From NCBI GenBank assembly GCA_020633515.1, contig JACKDM010000003.1:1-64000 (forward strand): DNA of 64,000 bases, in the 5' to 3' direction. A program made the position numbers and the translations under genes. This stretch comes from Myxococcales bacterium. Its GTDB lineage: Bacteria > Myxococcota > Bradymonadia > UBA7976 > UBA1532. Numbering within the stretch: the first letter of the stretch is position 1; every line of letters begins with the position of its first letter. Positions 34,529-43,732 of the stretch are shown one piece after another. The notes under the pieces are model-generated. The model ran no database searches. It had not been told where the DNA came from and saw only the letters and a program-made list of their open reading frames with translations.

Positions 34529-36661
34529 ATGCGCCGATCGCTCGACCTCTTCTGCCTGATCGCCGCCGCGCTCGTCGCGGCCCCGGTCCAGGCCGCGCCG
34601 GACGCCGGCTACGACCTGCTCGCCAACGCCCCGCTCGCCCACGTCTGGCGCGACGGCGTCGTCGCCGACGCCGCGAGCCCCGGCTTCGTCAAGTACACCC
34701 GCGACATGAACGGGAGCTGGCGCCTCGGCATCAAGGAAGACGGCCGCCCCGGCGCCTATGTGCCCGGGCTCCAGGCCAACCTCTGGATCCCCGTCGGCCC
34801 CGAGCTGCTCGACCAGCCGCTCGCCATCGAGGCCACCTTCAAGCCCATCGGCAGCGACCAGCGCGTCGACGTCTTCGTCGAGGGCGACAAGGTGCAGCAC
34901 CTCGTGCTCCAGCCCGGCTGGCAGACCCACAAGATCGAGATCCCGGCCGGCAAGGCCAAGGGGCTCACCCAGGTGCGGCTGCACTTCCGCCGCTCGGTCG
35001 ACCACCAGGGCGGCAAGACCGCCGCCGCGATCCGCTACGTGCGCGTCGGCAAGGCCAGCGCCGCGCCGCTGCCCGGCGACGAGGCCGGGCTCGCGTCGGC
35101 GCTCGCCTACGGCGCCGGCGACACCCTCGCGCTCCCCGACGGCGGCGGGCTCGACTACTACGTGGTGCCCGCCAAGGGCATGACCCTCGTCGGCAACGCC
35201 GCTGGCGGCACGGTCGAGGTCGAGACCCAGCTCGACGGCAAGAAGCCCACCCGCCTCGGCGGCGGCGCCGCGCTCGCGCTCTCCCTCGACCCCGTCGCCC
35301 AGAAGCCCGTGCGCCTCATGCTGCGCGGCAAGGGCGGCGCGGTGAAGCTCGCCGGCGGCCGCATGCAGGGCGGCACCGCCAAGGCGCCCGCCATCGCGAA
35401 GCCCAAGTACGTCGTCTTCTGGCTCATCGACACCCTGCGCGCCGACAAGCTGCCCTTCTACCAGGTCCCCAACGCCAACGGCCGCCCCAAGGTCGAGACC
35501 CCCAACCTGAGCGCGCTCGCCAAGGAGGCCGTCGTCTTCGAGCCGTTCTGGGTGCAGGGCAACGAGAGCAAGGCCAGCCACGCGAGCCTCTTCACCGGCA
35601 CCTACCCCGTCGTGCACCGCGTCTTCACCCACGAGGCCAACCTGCCCGACGCGCTCACCACCATCGCCGAGGCCTTCAAGAAGGCCGGCTACAAGACCGG
35701 CGGCTACTGCGCCAACGGCTACGTCAGCGACCGCTGGAACTTCGACCAGGGCTTCGCCAAGGGCGACTTCCGCAACTTCATCCGCGAGGGCGGCGCCAAC
35801 AACGCCAAGGCGATCGTCAAGGCCGCCAAGGGCTTCATCGACGCCAACAAGGACAAGCCCTTCTACCTCTACCTCGGCACCTCCGACCCGCACGTCACCT
35901 ACCGCGCCCACAAGGAGTTCATCGGCAAGTACGACACCGGCCCCGCCTACACCGGCCGCTACATGAAGAACCTCTCCGGCGAGGAGCTCGGCAAGATCAA
36001 GGGCCAGAAGAGCCCGCCCGGCGAGCGCGACCGCAAGCGGATCGAGGCGCTCTACGAGAACGAGATCGCGTTCAACGACAAGCACTTCGGCGAGCTCATC
36101 GCCCACCTCAAGGCGGCGGGCATCTACGACGAGACCCTGATCATCGTCAGCTCGGACCACGGCGACGAGTTCTGGGAGCACGGATCGGCCGGCCATGGCC
36201 ACAACCTGCACCAGGAGCTGATCAACGTGCCGCTGATGATCCGCTTCCCCGGCGCGCTCGAGGGCAAGCGCGCCGAGTTCGGCACCGACGGCGTCGACCT
36301 CTTGCCCACGCTGATGACGATGCTCGGTCAGGCCCACCCCGACAACGTGCAGGGCGAGGACGTGCTCCCGCTCGTCGCCGCCGAGGGCGCCGTCTACCCG
36401 CGGGCGACGATCGCGAGCATGGGCACCGGCAGCTACGCGCTCCAGGTCGGCCCGGCGAAGGTGATCATGCGCAGCGAGCGCTCGATCACCGCCTATGACA
36501 CCAAGGCCGATCCCGCCGAGAAGAGCGATGTCTTCGGCGACAAGGTCGTGCTCTCGATGGCGGCGATGGATCCGCTGAGCCTGTTCCTCTCGCGCGCGGC
36601 GAAGTGGGACAAGGCGAAGTGGGGCGCGCCCAACAACCTCACCCGCGGCGCGCTGCGCTGA
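34529..36661 (+). CDS. Sulfatase-family (alkaline phosphatase superfamily) exported protein
   Basis: 710-residue secreted protein; MRRSLDLFCLIAAALVAAPVQA is a clear signal peptide, and GGGGGGA precedes the ATG. Residues up to about 280 form a beta-rich module of unknown type. The enzyme domain then begins with the metal motif FWLIDTLRADKL. The nucleophile region reads ESKASHASLFTG: compared with the TxPSH group the first residue is Ser and the Pro is Ala, so the usual CxPxR formylglycine motif is absent. SSDHGDEFWEHG supplies further metal ligands. Lys-rich, with less biased codons than its neighbours. Substrate unknown. Confidence 0.85.
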   Translation: MRRSLDLFCLIAAALVAAPVQAAPDAGYDLLANAPLAHVWRDGVVADAASPGFVKYTRDMNGSWRLGIKEDGRPGAYVPGLQANLWIPVGPELLDQPLAIEATFKPIGSDQRVDVFVEGDKVQHLVLQPGWQTHKIEIPAGKAKGLTQVRLHFRRSVDHQGGKTAAAIRYVRVGKASAAPLPGDEAGLASALAYGAGDTLALPDGGGLDYYVVPAKGMTLVGNAAGGTVEVETQLDGKKPTRLGGGAALALSLDPVAQKPVRLMLRGKGGAVKLAGGRMQGGTAKAPAIAKPKYVVFWLIDTLRADKLPFYQVPNANGRPKVETPNLSALAKEAVVFEPFWVQGNESKASHASLFTGTYPVVHRVFTHEANLPDALTTIAEAFKKAGYKTGGYCANGYVSDRWNFDQGFAKGDFRNFIREGGANNAKAIVKAAKGFIDANKDKPFYLYLGTSDPHVTYRAHKEFIGKYDTGPAYTGRYMKNLSGEELGKIKGQKSPPGERDRKRIEALYENEIAFNDKHFGELIAHLKAAGIYDETLIIVSSDHGDEFWEHGSAGHGHNLHQELINVPLMIRFPGALEGKRAEFGTDGVDLLPTLMTMLGQAHPDNVQGEDVLPLVAAEGAVYPRATIASMGTGSYALQVGPAKVIMRSERSITAYDTKADPAEKSDVFGDKVVLSMAAMDPLSLFLSRAAKWDKAKWGAPNNLTRGALR

Positions 36662-36673
36662 TCTCACGGCCCT

Positions 36674-36687
36674 CGGCCCTCGGGCCG
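36674..36687. terminator. Hairpin between convergent genes
   Basis: CGGCC-CTCG-GGCCG in the 39-base gap between the sulfatase and the PP2C gene, without a T tract. A GC-rich bidirectional terminator is plausible. Confidence 0.4.
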
Positions 36688-36700
36688 GCGGACGAGACCG

Positions 36701-37474
36701 TCAGCCGGCCTGCACCTTGACGATCACCGCGGTGATGTTGTCGGTGCCGCCCGCCTGATTCGCCGCGCGCACCAGCGCGTCGGCGGCGTCCTGCGGGTTG
36801 TCGTTGCCGAGCAGGATCTGCTGCACGATCCAGTCTTCGACCAGGTCGGAGAGCCCGTCGGAGCACGAGAGGTACACATCGCCCGGCTCCGGCCGGTCGA
36901 GGGTCAGCTCGGCGTCGACGTCGTCCTCGAGCCCGACCGCGCGCACGATCACGTTCGAGCCGGCCTTGGCCCGCGCCTCGGCGTCGGAGAGGTGGAAGAA
37001 GCGCTTGAGGTGGTTGACGAGCGAGTGGTCGACGGTGAGCTGGCGGAACTCGTTGCCCCGCAAGCGATAACACCGGCTGTCGCCGACGTGCGCGATCACC
37101 ATGCCCACCTCGTCGCTGTAGGTCATCACGACGACGGTGGTGCCCATGCCATGGCACTCCTCGTCGACCTGCGAGCGGTTGTAGATGCGGACGTTGGCGA
37201 CCCGGATCGCGTTGAGCAGGCAGTTCTCGTCGTAGCTGCGGCTCTCGATGATCTCGAACGGCCACTCGAACTCGGGCTCATGACGCCAGCGCGTCATGAA
37301 GTCCATGATCTTCTCGACCGCCATCTGACTGGCGACCTGACCCGAGACGTGGCCGCCCATGCCATCGGCGAGGACCCAGAGGTTCTCCTCGGGCGCGAGG
37401 TCGTAGGCGTCTTCGTTGGCTTCGCGCACGCGCCCCACGTCGGTGGCGCCGGCGCAGATGAACCGGACGCCCAT
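36701..37474 (-). CDS. PP2C-type protein phosphatase
   Basis: 257-residue metal-dependent phosphatase for phospho-Ser/Thr. The canonical motifs are present in order: DVGRVREANEDA with the first metal Asp region, LADGMGGHVSGQVAS, GMGTTVVV, AHVGDSRCYRLR, SCSDGLSDLV and GGTDNITAVIV. It is soluble and likely reverses the Hanks kinases, three of which are in this window. ATG at 37474 overlaps the stop of the lipoprotein gene (ATGA). Confidence 0.94.
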   Translation of the reverse strand: MGVRFICAGATDVGRVREANEDAYDLAPEENLWVLADGMGGHVSGQVASQMAVEKIMDFMTRWRHEPEFEWPFEIIESRSYDENCLLNAIRVANVRIYNRSQVDEECHGMGTTVVVMTYSDEVGMVIAHVGDSRCYRLRGNEFRQLTVDHSLVNHLKRFFHLSDAEARAKAGSNVIVRAVGLEDDVDAELTLDRPEPGDVYLSCSDGLSDLVEDWIVQQILLGNDNPQDAADALVRAANQAGGTDNITAVIVKVQAG

Positions 37475-37890
37475 CAATCGGGCTCGATGCGCGCTTCGAG
37501 CGAGTACTGGGTCGAGCAGTTCTCCCCGGTCGAGTTGACCCACACGAAGATGCGGGTCGGCTCGGGCACCCGGCGCACCAGCTCGACGTACGGGTTGTTC
37601 GACTGGACCTCACGCGCCATCTGCGCGCCGTAGCGGTCGCGCAGATAGACCTCGCACTTGCCGCCCGGCTTGTCGAAGTGAACGGTCACGTAGACGAGCC
37701 CGCCGGTCTCGACGTGGAAGATCTTCCAGTCGCTCTTGTCGACGTCCCAGGTGAGGGAGTCGGTCATGACCTTGTTGAGCGGCAGGGGCTTGGCCTGATG
37801 CCGGTGCTCGTCGGGATCTCTCAGTTTCTCTTCGGCGCCGCCGCAGGCGGTGATTGAGACCGCGGCGGCGATGAGGAGCATCCGGCGCAT
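37474..37890 (-). CDS. Lipoprotein of unknown function, coupled to the phosphatase
   Basis: 138 residues; MRRMLLIAAAVSITAC is a lipoprotein signal with a plausible lipobox. The mature part is beta-rich (WKIFHVETGGLVYVTVHFDKPGGKCEVYLRD) and ends EARIEPD; two further cysteines could form a disulphide. ATG at 37890 has GGGAGAG upstream; an earlier ATG at 37920 would push the signal peptide inward. Translational coupling to a PP2C phosphatase suggests a shared sensing role, which is inference. Confidence 0.75.
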   Translation of the reverse strand: MRRMLLIAAAVSITACGGAEEKLRDPDEHRHQAKPLPLNKVMTDSLTWDVDKSDWKIFHVETGGLVYVTVHFDKPGGKCEVYLRDRYGAQMAREVQSNNPYVELVRRVPEPTRIFVWVNSTGENCSTQYSLEARIEPD

Positions 37891-37923
37891 TCGGGGGCTC
37901 TCCCTGTCCGTCGGCGTCATCCG

Positions 37924-37953
37924 GTTCTACCGGCGCCGGTATCGCGACGTCAA
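37924..37953 (-). promoter_or_regulatory. Promoter of the lipoprotein/PP2C pair
   Basis: Minus strand: TTGACG (37953-37948), an 18-base spacer, TAGAAC (37929-37924). It lies between the manB stop and the lipoprotein start. Confidence 0.55.
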
Positions 37954-37960
37954 TGGGGGG

Positions 37961-39352
37961 CTAGTGGTTCGGATCGGCGGCGAGGTCGACCTCGGGCGCG
38001 TGCGCCGCGAGCCACGCCTCGACCTCGGCGCGCGCGGCGGCGAGGTGGGCCTCGCTGTCGCTCTCGAAGCGCATCACCAGCACCGGCTGGGTGTTGCTCG
38101 CGCGCACGAGCCCCCAGCCGTGCGGGAAGTCGATCCGCACCCCGTCGACGGCGACGACCGGGTAGCGGGCGCCGAAGTGCGCGGCCGCGCGCGCGACGAC
38201 CGCGAACTTCTCGCTGTCGCGGCAGGCGACGCGCAGCTCGGGGGTCGCGACGGTCGGCGGCAGCGCGTCGACGAAGGCGTCGAGCGCCGGCCCATCGCGC
38301 CCGATCCGCTCCACGAGCCGCGCGGCGGCGTAGATGGCGTCGTCGTAGCCGTAGTAGCGATCGGCGAAGAAGAGGTGCCCGCTCATCTCCCCGGCGAGCG
38401 CGGCGCCGGTCTCCTTCATGCGGGCCTTGATCAGCGAGTGGCCGACCTTCCACATCTCGGGCGCGCCGCCGGCGTCGCGCACGCCGTCGAAGAGCACGCG
38501 GCTGCACTTCACCTCGCCGACGATGCGGGCGCCAGGCTGCTCGGCGAGGAGCGCGCGCGCGAAGTAGAGCAGGAGCTGGTCACCCCACACGACGCGGCCG
38601 TGGCGGTCGACCGCGCCGAGGCGGTCGGCGTCGCCGTCGAGCGCGACGCCGAGATCGGCGCCGTGGGCGGCGACGGTGGTCTTGAGGTCGTCGAGGTTCG
38701 CCTCGACCGTCGGATCGGGGTGGTGGTTGGGGAAGCGCCCGTCGGGCTCGCAGTAGAGCGGGTGCACCGTCGCCCCGAGCGCGCGCAGCGCCGCGACCGC
38801 CGCCGGGCCGCCCGCGCCGTTGCCGGCGTCGACGACGACGGTGACCGGGTGGTGCAGCGGCCGCAGGCTCGTCTTCAGCCGCTCGAGGTAGCGCGGCATG
38901 ATGTCGACCTCGACGAGCTCCCCCCGCCGCTTCGGCGCCGCACCCGGCCCCGCCGCCATCCGGTCGCGCAGCGCCTCGATCGCCTCGCCGTGCATCGACG
39001 CGGTCCCGACGCAGAGCTTGAAGCCGTTCCAGTCGGGCGGGTTGTGGCTGCCGGTGACCGCGACCCCGCCGTCGAGGCGGCCGTCGTGGATGGCGAAGTA
39101 GACGAGCGGCGTGGGGACCATGCCGAGGTGCACGACGTCGACGCCGGCGTCACAGACCCCCGCCTCGAACGCCGCCGCGATCCGCACCCCGTGCGTGCGG
39201 CAGTCGCGCCCGACCGCCACCCGCGCCCCGCCGGCCTCGGCGATCGTCTCGCCATAGGCCCGCCCGAGCGCGCGCGCGAAGTCGTCGGTCAGCTCCACGT
39301 CGGCCCGGCCGCGGATGTCGTAGGCGCGAAAGACCGCCGAGACTGAACTCAT
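37961..39352 (-). CDS. manB: Phosphomannomutase/phosphoglucomutase
   Basis: 463-residue member of the alpha-D-phosphohexomutase family, interconverting hexose-6-phosphate and hexose-1-phosphate. The catalytic serine is in TGSHNPPDWNGFK, the metal site is DGDADRLG, GEMSGHLFF holds the sugar-binding loop, and RASNTQPVL the phosphate-binding loop. With manC immediately upstream and overlapping (ATGA), it most likely makes mannose-1-phosphate for GDP-mannose. Confidence 0.94.
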   Translation of the reverse strand: MSSVSAVFRAYDIRGRADVELTDDFARALGRAYGETIAEAGGARVAVGRDCRTHGVRIAAAFEAGVCDAGVDVVHLGMVPTPLVYFAIHDGRLDGGVAVTGSHNPPDWNGFKLCVGTASMHGEAIEALRDRMAAGPGAAPKRRGELVEVDIMPRYLERLKTSLRPLHHPVTVVVDAGNGAGGPAAVAALRALGATVHPLYCEPDGRFPNHHPDPTVEANLDDLKTTVAAHGADLGVALDGDADRLGAVDRHGRVVWGDQLLLYFARALLAEQPGARIVGEVKCSRVLFDGVRDAGGAPEMWKVGHSLIKARMKETGAALAGEMSGHLFFADRYYGYDDAIYAAARLVERIGRDGPALDAFVDALPPTVATPELRVACRDSEKFAVVARAAAHFGARYPVVAVDGVRIDFPHGWGLVRASNTQPVLVMRFESDSEAHLAAARAEVEAWLAAHAPEVDLAADPNH

Positions 39353-40437
39353 AGCAGCTCCTCCCTTTTGTCGCGCTCCAGGCGCTCGACGACCTTGCGC
39401 ACGTCCTGCGCCCGGTCGCGCGGGCAGACGAGCACCGCGTCTTCGGTCGTGACGACCACCAGGTTGGAGACGCCGACGAGCGCCGCGGTGCCATGCGCGG
39501 CGTGCACGATGCTGTCGCGGGTGTCGACGAGCACCGCGTCGCCGCCGACCACGTTGCCGTCGCGATCGGTCTCGGCGAAGTCGGCGACCGCGGCCCAGTG
39601 GCCCACGTCGTTCCAGCCGAAGTCGGCCGGCACCACCCGCATCGGCGGCAGGTCGGGCTCGGCGGTCGCGTGCTCCATCACCCCGTAGTCGATGCTCGTC
39701 GACCGCAGCTCGGCGAAGGTCTCGGCGAGCACCGCGCCATACTCGGTCGTGCCGATCGCCTTGGCGATCTGGTCGAGCCCGGCGGCGAGGCTCGGCATGA
39801 AGCGGCGGATGTCGGCGAGGATCCGGTCGGGGGTGAAGAAGAACATGCCGCTGTTCCACAGGTAGCGGTTGCTCGCGAGGTAGCGCGCGGCGACCTCGCG
39901 GGGCGGCTTCTCGACGAACTTCTCGACCCGGCACACCTCGACCCCCGACGCGACGACCGGATCGGTCGGGTCGAAGCGGATGTAGCCGTAGCCGGTCTCC
40001 GGCCGGGTCGGGCGGATCCCGAGGGTGACGATCTCGCCCGCCTGCGCCCGCTCGGCGGCGGCGGCGACGACCCGGCGGAAGCGCTCGCCGTCGGCGACGT
40101 GGTGGTCGGCGGGCAGCACCGCCATGACCGCGTGGCGGCTCTTGCGGGCGAGGTGGATCGCGGCGAGCCCGACGCAGGGCGCGGTGTTGCGCGGGCAGGG
40201 CTCGACGAGGAGGTGGTCGGCGGGCAGCTCGGGCACGAGCGCCCGGATCGGGCGCGCGTGGCGCTCGCCGGCGACGACGTAGACCCGATCGGCCGGGATC
40301 AGCGGCGCGAGGCGGTCGATCGTCTCGCGCAAGAGCGGCCGGGATGTGCCGATCGGGAGGAACTGCTTGGGCCGGTCACGGCGCGAGAGCGGCCAGAAGC
40401 GGGTGCCGGCGCCGCCAGCCATGATCACTGCGAACAT
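39349..40437 (-). CDS. manC: Mannose-1-phosphate guanylyltransferase
   Basis: 362-residue enzyme making GDP-mannose. MAGGAGTRFWPLSRRDRPKQFLPI is the nucleotidyltransferase signature; EPCPRNTAPCVGLAA, VLPADHHV, FVEKPPREVA and WNSGMFFF are the other conserved motifs. It lacks a C-terminal isomerase domain, so the isomerase must be elsewhere. ATG follows GGGAGAGAG. Confidence 0.95.
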   Translation of the reverse strand: MFAVIMAGGAGTRFWPLSRRDRPKQFLPIGTSRPLLRETIDRLAPLIPADRVYVVAGERHARPIRALVPELPADHLLVEPCPRNTAPCVGLAAIHLARKSRHAVMAVLPADHHVADGERFRRVVAAAAERAQAGEIVTLGIRPTRPETGYGYIRFDPTDPVVASGVEVCRVEKFVEKPPREVAARYLASNRYLWNSGMFFFTPDRILADIRRFMPSLAAGLDQIAKAIGTTEYGAVLAETFAELRSTSIDYGVMEHATAEPDLPPMRVVPADFGWNDVGHWAAVADFAETDRDGNVVGGDAVLVDTRDSIVHAAHGTAALVGVSNLVVVTTEDAVLVCPRDRAQDVRKVVERLERDKREELL

Positions 40438-40467
40438 GCGCTCTCTCCCTCATCCGGCCGCAGCGCC

Positions 40468-41481
40468 TCAATCCTCGTCGGGACCCGACGCCCAGGGCGG
40501 CACGTCGCCGTCGGCCATCGCCTCCCACGGGGGCACATCATCGCCCGAGACGTCGGGCACGTCGAGCGCCGGCTCATCGGCGTCGAGCCCCTGCGGCGCG
40601 TGGTCGGGATCGGCGGGGTGCGCGCCCGGGTCGCGCTCGGCGTCGCTCGCGTCGACCTCGCCGACCGCGCCGCCCGGCCGCCGCATCATGCGATCGGCGG
40701 GGACCGGATCGTGATCGCGCACCGCGCCCGGCCGATCGTCGCGCTCGACGACGTCGCCCCGCTTCGGCTCGCCCGGCACCGCGCGGTGGCCCGGATCGGC
40801 CGGCTCGCCGACCGCGCCGATCGCGGCCTTGACCGGCTCGAGCGCCGCGGCGACCTCGGCGAGCGGCGGCCACGACTTCACCGGCGCGCCCGGATCGGGC
40901 GGCGGCGCGACCACCTCGGCCGCCTTGACCCCGAGCGCCACCGGGTCGAGCGGCGTCGGCTCCACGTCGTCGCCCTTGATCCACCGCTGGATCGTCGGCA
41001 GCTCGTCGTCGAGCCAGCGCTTGCTCACCCGCAGCTTGAGGAACAGCCCGAAGAGGCCCTTGATCATCGTGTCGAGCTGTTCGAGCAGGAACATGCGCTC
41101 GTAGAACTGATCGTCGTCCTCCTTGCTGAGCACCGCCGGCAGCTTGATCCCGCTCGGCACGAGGTCGCTCGCCTTGAGCCCGAAGACCCACTCCTGCGCG
41201 CCGCGCACGATCCGCAGCTTCGCGTCGGTCGCGAACTTGCCGAGCCGCAGCGCGGTGCGCGCCTCGAGGCTCGCCGCCGGGTGGCCGCCCTTGAAGAGGT
41301 TCTCCTGCGCGTTGACCACCACCGAGCCGACGAGGAGCTTGTCCTCGAACCACAGCTCGAAGTCGCCCCACTCGGGGTCGAGCGCGAACTCACCGCCGCC
41401 GGTCTCGCTGCGGAACCACAGCCACGTCAGGAACTCGGGGCCGAGGAAGGCGACCCGGTGCATCCGATCGAGCAGATCCAT
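40468..41481 (-). CDS. RdgC-associated protein (C-terminal-domain-like)
   Basis: 337 residues. The first 190 resemble the C-terminal part of fused RdgC-like proteins: FLGPEFLTWLWFRSE near the start, LVVNAQEN-type loop, DLVPSGIKLPAV, and FYERMFLLEQLDTMIKGLFGLFLKLRVS. The rest is a long acidic, Pro/Asp-rich, probably disordered tail ending PPWASGPDED. The ribosome site (AAGGAG) overlaps the last codons of the upstream RdgC gene. DNA-binding related function is inferred from the pairing. Confidence 0.65.
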   Translation of the reverse strand: MDLLDRMHRVAFLGPEFLTWLWFRSETGGGEFALDPEWGDFELWFEDKLLVGSVVVNAQENLFKGGHPAASLEARTALRLGKFATDAKLRIVRGAQEWVFGLKASDLVPSGIKLPAVLSKEDDDQFYERMFLLEQLDTMIKGLFGLFLKLRVSKRWLDDELPTIQRWIKGDDVEPTPLDPVALGVKAAEVVAPPPDPGAPVKSWPPLAEVAAALEPVKAAIGAVGEPADPGHRAVPGEPKRGDVVERDDRPGAVRDHDPVPADRMMRRPGGAVGEVDASDAERDPGAHPADPDHAPQGLDADEPALDVPDVSGDDVPPWEAMADGDVPPWASGPDED

Positions 41482-41487
41482 GACGCC

Positions 41488-42138
41488 TTACTCCTTCATC
41501 GCCGCGACGGCGGTGTCGAGGTCGACGAAGGTCGCCGGCTCGATGGTCTCGAGCGCGTCGCGCTCGCTCTCGGTCAGCCCCGACGCCGCGAGCAGCCCCG
41601 CGGTGTAGGGCCCGTCGGGCAGGAGCTGCAGGCCGAAGCTCTGCTCGAAGAGCTCCATGAACTCGACGTTGACCTTCTCGTTGCCCGCGAAGAAGCGCAG
41701 CACGCCCTGCTGCCAGTTCCACACCATGTCGACGGTCTTGATCGAGGGCATGAGCCGCTTCTTGAGGTCGAGCTTGACCCGGTCCTTGATCTCGGCCTTC
41801 TCGTAGCGGTTGAGCTTGCTGCGCTTCTGCTCGACCATCATCCGCCGGCACTCGGCCTCGGTGAAGATCCGCAACAGCGCGCCGGGCACGGTGAGCGTGT
41901 CGATCCGCAGCGCGAGCACGATGTAGTCGTTGTAGGTGTACTGCTCGGGGATCATCTCGAGGTCGAGCGGGAAGTGGATCGAGCACCACCCGATCGAGCG
42001 CTCGTTCTCGCCGGCCGGGTCGAGCGGCTGGAAGACGTGGGCCTCGATGCCGAGCTGGAACCGCTCCCGCCAGTCGGCGGGGAGCGGGTCGCGCACATAA
42101 TACTGTCGGAACGTCAGGCCGCCGGTGAACGCGCCCAA
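41488..42138 (-). CDS. RdgC-like recombination-associated protein
   Basis: 216 residues, start TTG at 42138 with GGAGGCAG upstream. The layout follows the N-terminal half of RdgC: an opening strand and helix, GWCSIHFPLD in place of GWVPP, IVLALRIDTLTVPGALLRIFTEAE, then the charged helix RSKLNRYEKAEIKDRVKLDLKKRLMP, and a final FGLQLLPDGPY. RdgC forms a ring that binds DNA and limits RecA. At about two thirds of the normal size, with the next gene supplying the remainder, the protein appears split. Confidence 0.7.
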   Translation of the reverse strand: MGAFTGGLTFRQYYVRDPLPADWRERFQLGIEAHVFQPLDPAGENERSIGWCSIHFPLDLEMIPEQYTYNDYIVLALRIDTLTVPGALLRIFTEAECRRMMVEQKRSKLNRYEKAEIKDRVKLDLKKRLMPSIKTVDMVWNWQQGVLRFFAGNEKVNVEFMELFEQSFGLQLLPDGPYTAGLLAASGLTESERDALETIEPATFVDLDTAVAAMKE

Positions 42139-42345
42139 GGTCTGCCTCCGTCGGTCGCCTGGACCGGGTCTGCCGGGTCGCCCGAGAGCGGATCCGGGTG
42201 TTCAGGTAGGTGATTGTATAGGGCTGTGGTCAGATGTCCACCCTGACGTCGCCGTCTCGTGCTTTGACAGGCTCTCCGGGCGCCCGTATCTTCGTCTTCG
42301 TTCCCCGACCGGCCACCGCGCACCCGGATGGAGAAGCGAGCGTCC
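42139..42345. promoter_or_regulatory. Divergent intergenic region
   Basis: 207 bases between the RdgC-like and PEGA genes. It holds a -10-like TGTATAGG (42215-42222) and an inverted repeat GTCAG-N9-CTGAC at about 42229-42247, a possible regulator site. No clear -35 is seen. Confidence 0.35.
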
Positions 42346-43732
42346 ATGCACAGACCGGCTCAACGATTCGTCGCGTGCCTCGCGTGCGTGCTCTTCCTCG
42401 CCCCCGCGCTCCACGCCCAGCCGGCCAATCCCGGCGCCGATCCGGGCGCGGATCCGACCCCGAAGACCATCCAGGTGACACCGCCGCCCGACACGCAGGA
42501 CGCCCCACCGGGCGCGCCGCAGGTGGTCCTGACACCGCAGGCCGAGGCCGACGCGGCCGCGGCGGCGAAGGCGAAGGCCGACGAGCTCGCCGCCGAGGGC
42601 CGCCGCCTCTACACCGCCGGGCTCTATGAGCAGGCCATCGCGAAGTTCAGCGAGGCGCACACCCTCAGCCGCGACCCCGAGCTGCTCTACTCGATCGCCG
42701 TCAGCCACCAGCAGCTCCGCAACTGGGAGAAGTGCGTCGAGGTGATGACGGCCTACATCGCCGACGTGCCGCCCGGCCCCGACCCCAAGCTCGACCGCGC
42801 CCGCACCACCCGCGACCTCTGCGAGGCCCGCATCGAGCGCGACCAGGAGCTCGTCGTCGAGTCGCAGCCGCCCGGCGCGCGGGTCTTCATCGACAACCGC
42901 AACTCCGGCGCCCGCGGGCAGACGCCGCTGCGCGTGCCGCTGCGGCCGGGCAAGCACCGGGTCTGGGTCGAGCTCGACGGCTACGCGCCCCACATGGAGG
43001 ACATCGAGGTCCAGAAGTCGACCCCGTACCAGCTCTCGGTGACCCTCGCCTTGCAGCAGGCGCTCGGCTGGCTCTTCGTCGACGCCTCGGTCAAGGACGC
43101 GCGCGTCTTCATCGACGGCCGCAGCGTCGGGCTCACCCCGCTCGCCGCGCCCGAGCAGCTCGCGGTCGGGGCCCATCAGGTCGTCGTCGAGCGCGACGGC
43201 TACAGCCGCTTCAACGAGTCGGCGAACGTCGAGCGCGGGCAGGTCACCCGCGTCGACGCCTGGCTCGTGCAGACCGAGAGCCCCACGACCTGGCGCACGA
43301 CCACCGGCGTCGTCTCGCTCGTCATCGGCGCGGCCGCGATCGGCGGCGGCGTCGTCGCGTGGCAGTTCGCCGACGACGAGTACAACGACACCGACGACTT
43401 CGAGACCCTCGCCTCGTGGGAGCGGATCGGCTACGGCGTCGGCGGCGGGCTGCTCGCGATCGGCACCGCGCTCATCATCTGGGACCAGAGCCGCGAGACG
43501 ATCCCGAGCGCGCACAAGAACCCCGACTACGGGCGCCCGATCCAGCGGCCCGGCGCCGGTGGGCCCGCCGCGCCCCGGCCCCGCCGCGCCCCCGGCCGCC
43601 GGCGAGCCCCCAGCGCCCGCCGCGCCTGCGCCCCCGCCCGCGCCCGCGCCCGCGCCGGTGACCCCGGCGGTGACCCCGTCGGCGCGCCTCTTCGTCGCCC
43701 CCGGCGGCCTCGGCATCCAAGGCACGTTCTGA
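42346..43732 (+). CDS. PEGA-domain protein with TPR and membrane segments, frameshifted near the end
   Basis: Signal peptide MHRPAQRFVACLACVLFLAPALHAQ, then a helical TPR-like region (EGRRLYTAGLYEQAIAKFSEAHTL), a PEGA-type domain (VESQPPGARVFIDNRNSG..LRVPLRPGKHRVWVELDGYAPH), a second one (VFIDGRSVGLTPLAAPEQL), and two membrane helices (LVIGAAAIGGGVVAWQF; GGGLLAIGTALIIW). After about residue 408 the frame changes at the CCCC run near 43573-43576; reading on in the next frame gives a Pro/Ala-rich tail ending LGIQGTF at 43732, whose TGA overlaps the next ATG (TGATG). Envelope protein of unknown role. Confidence 0.8.
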
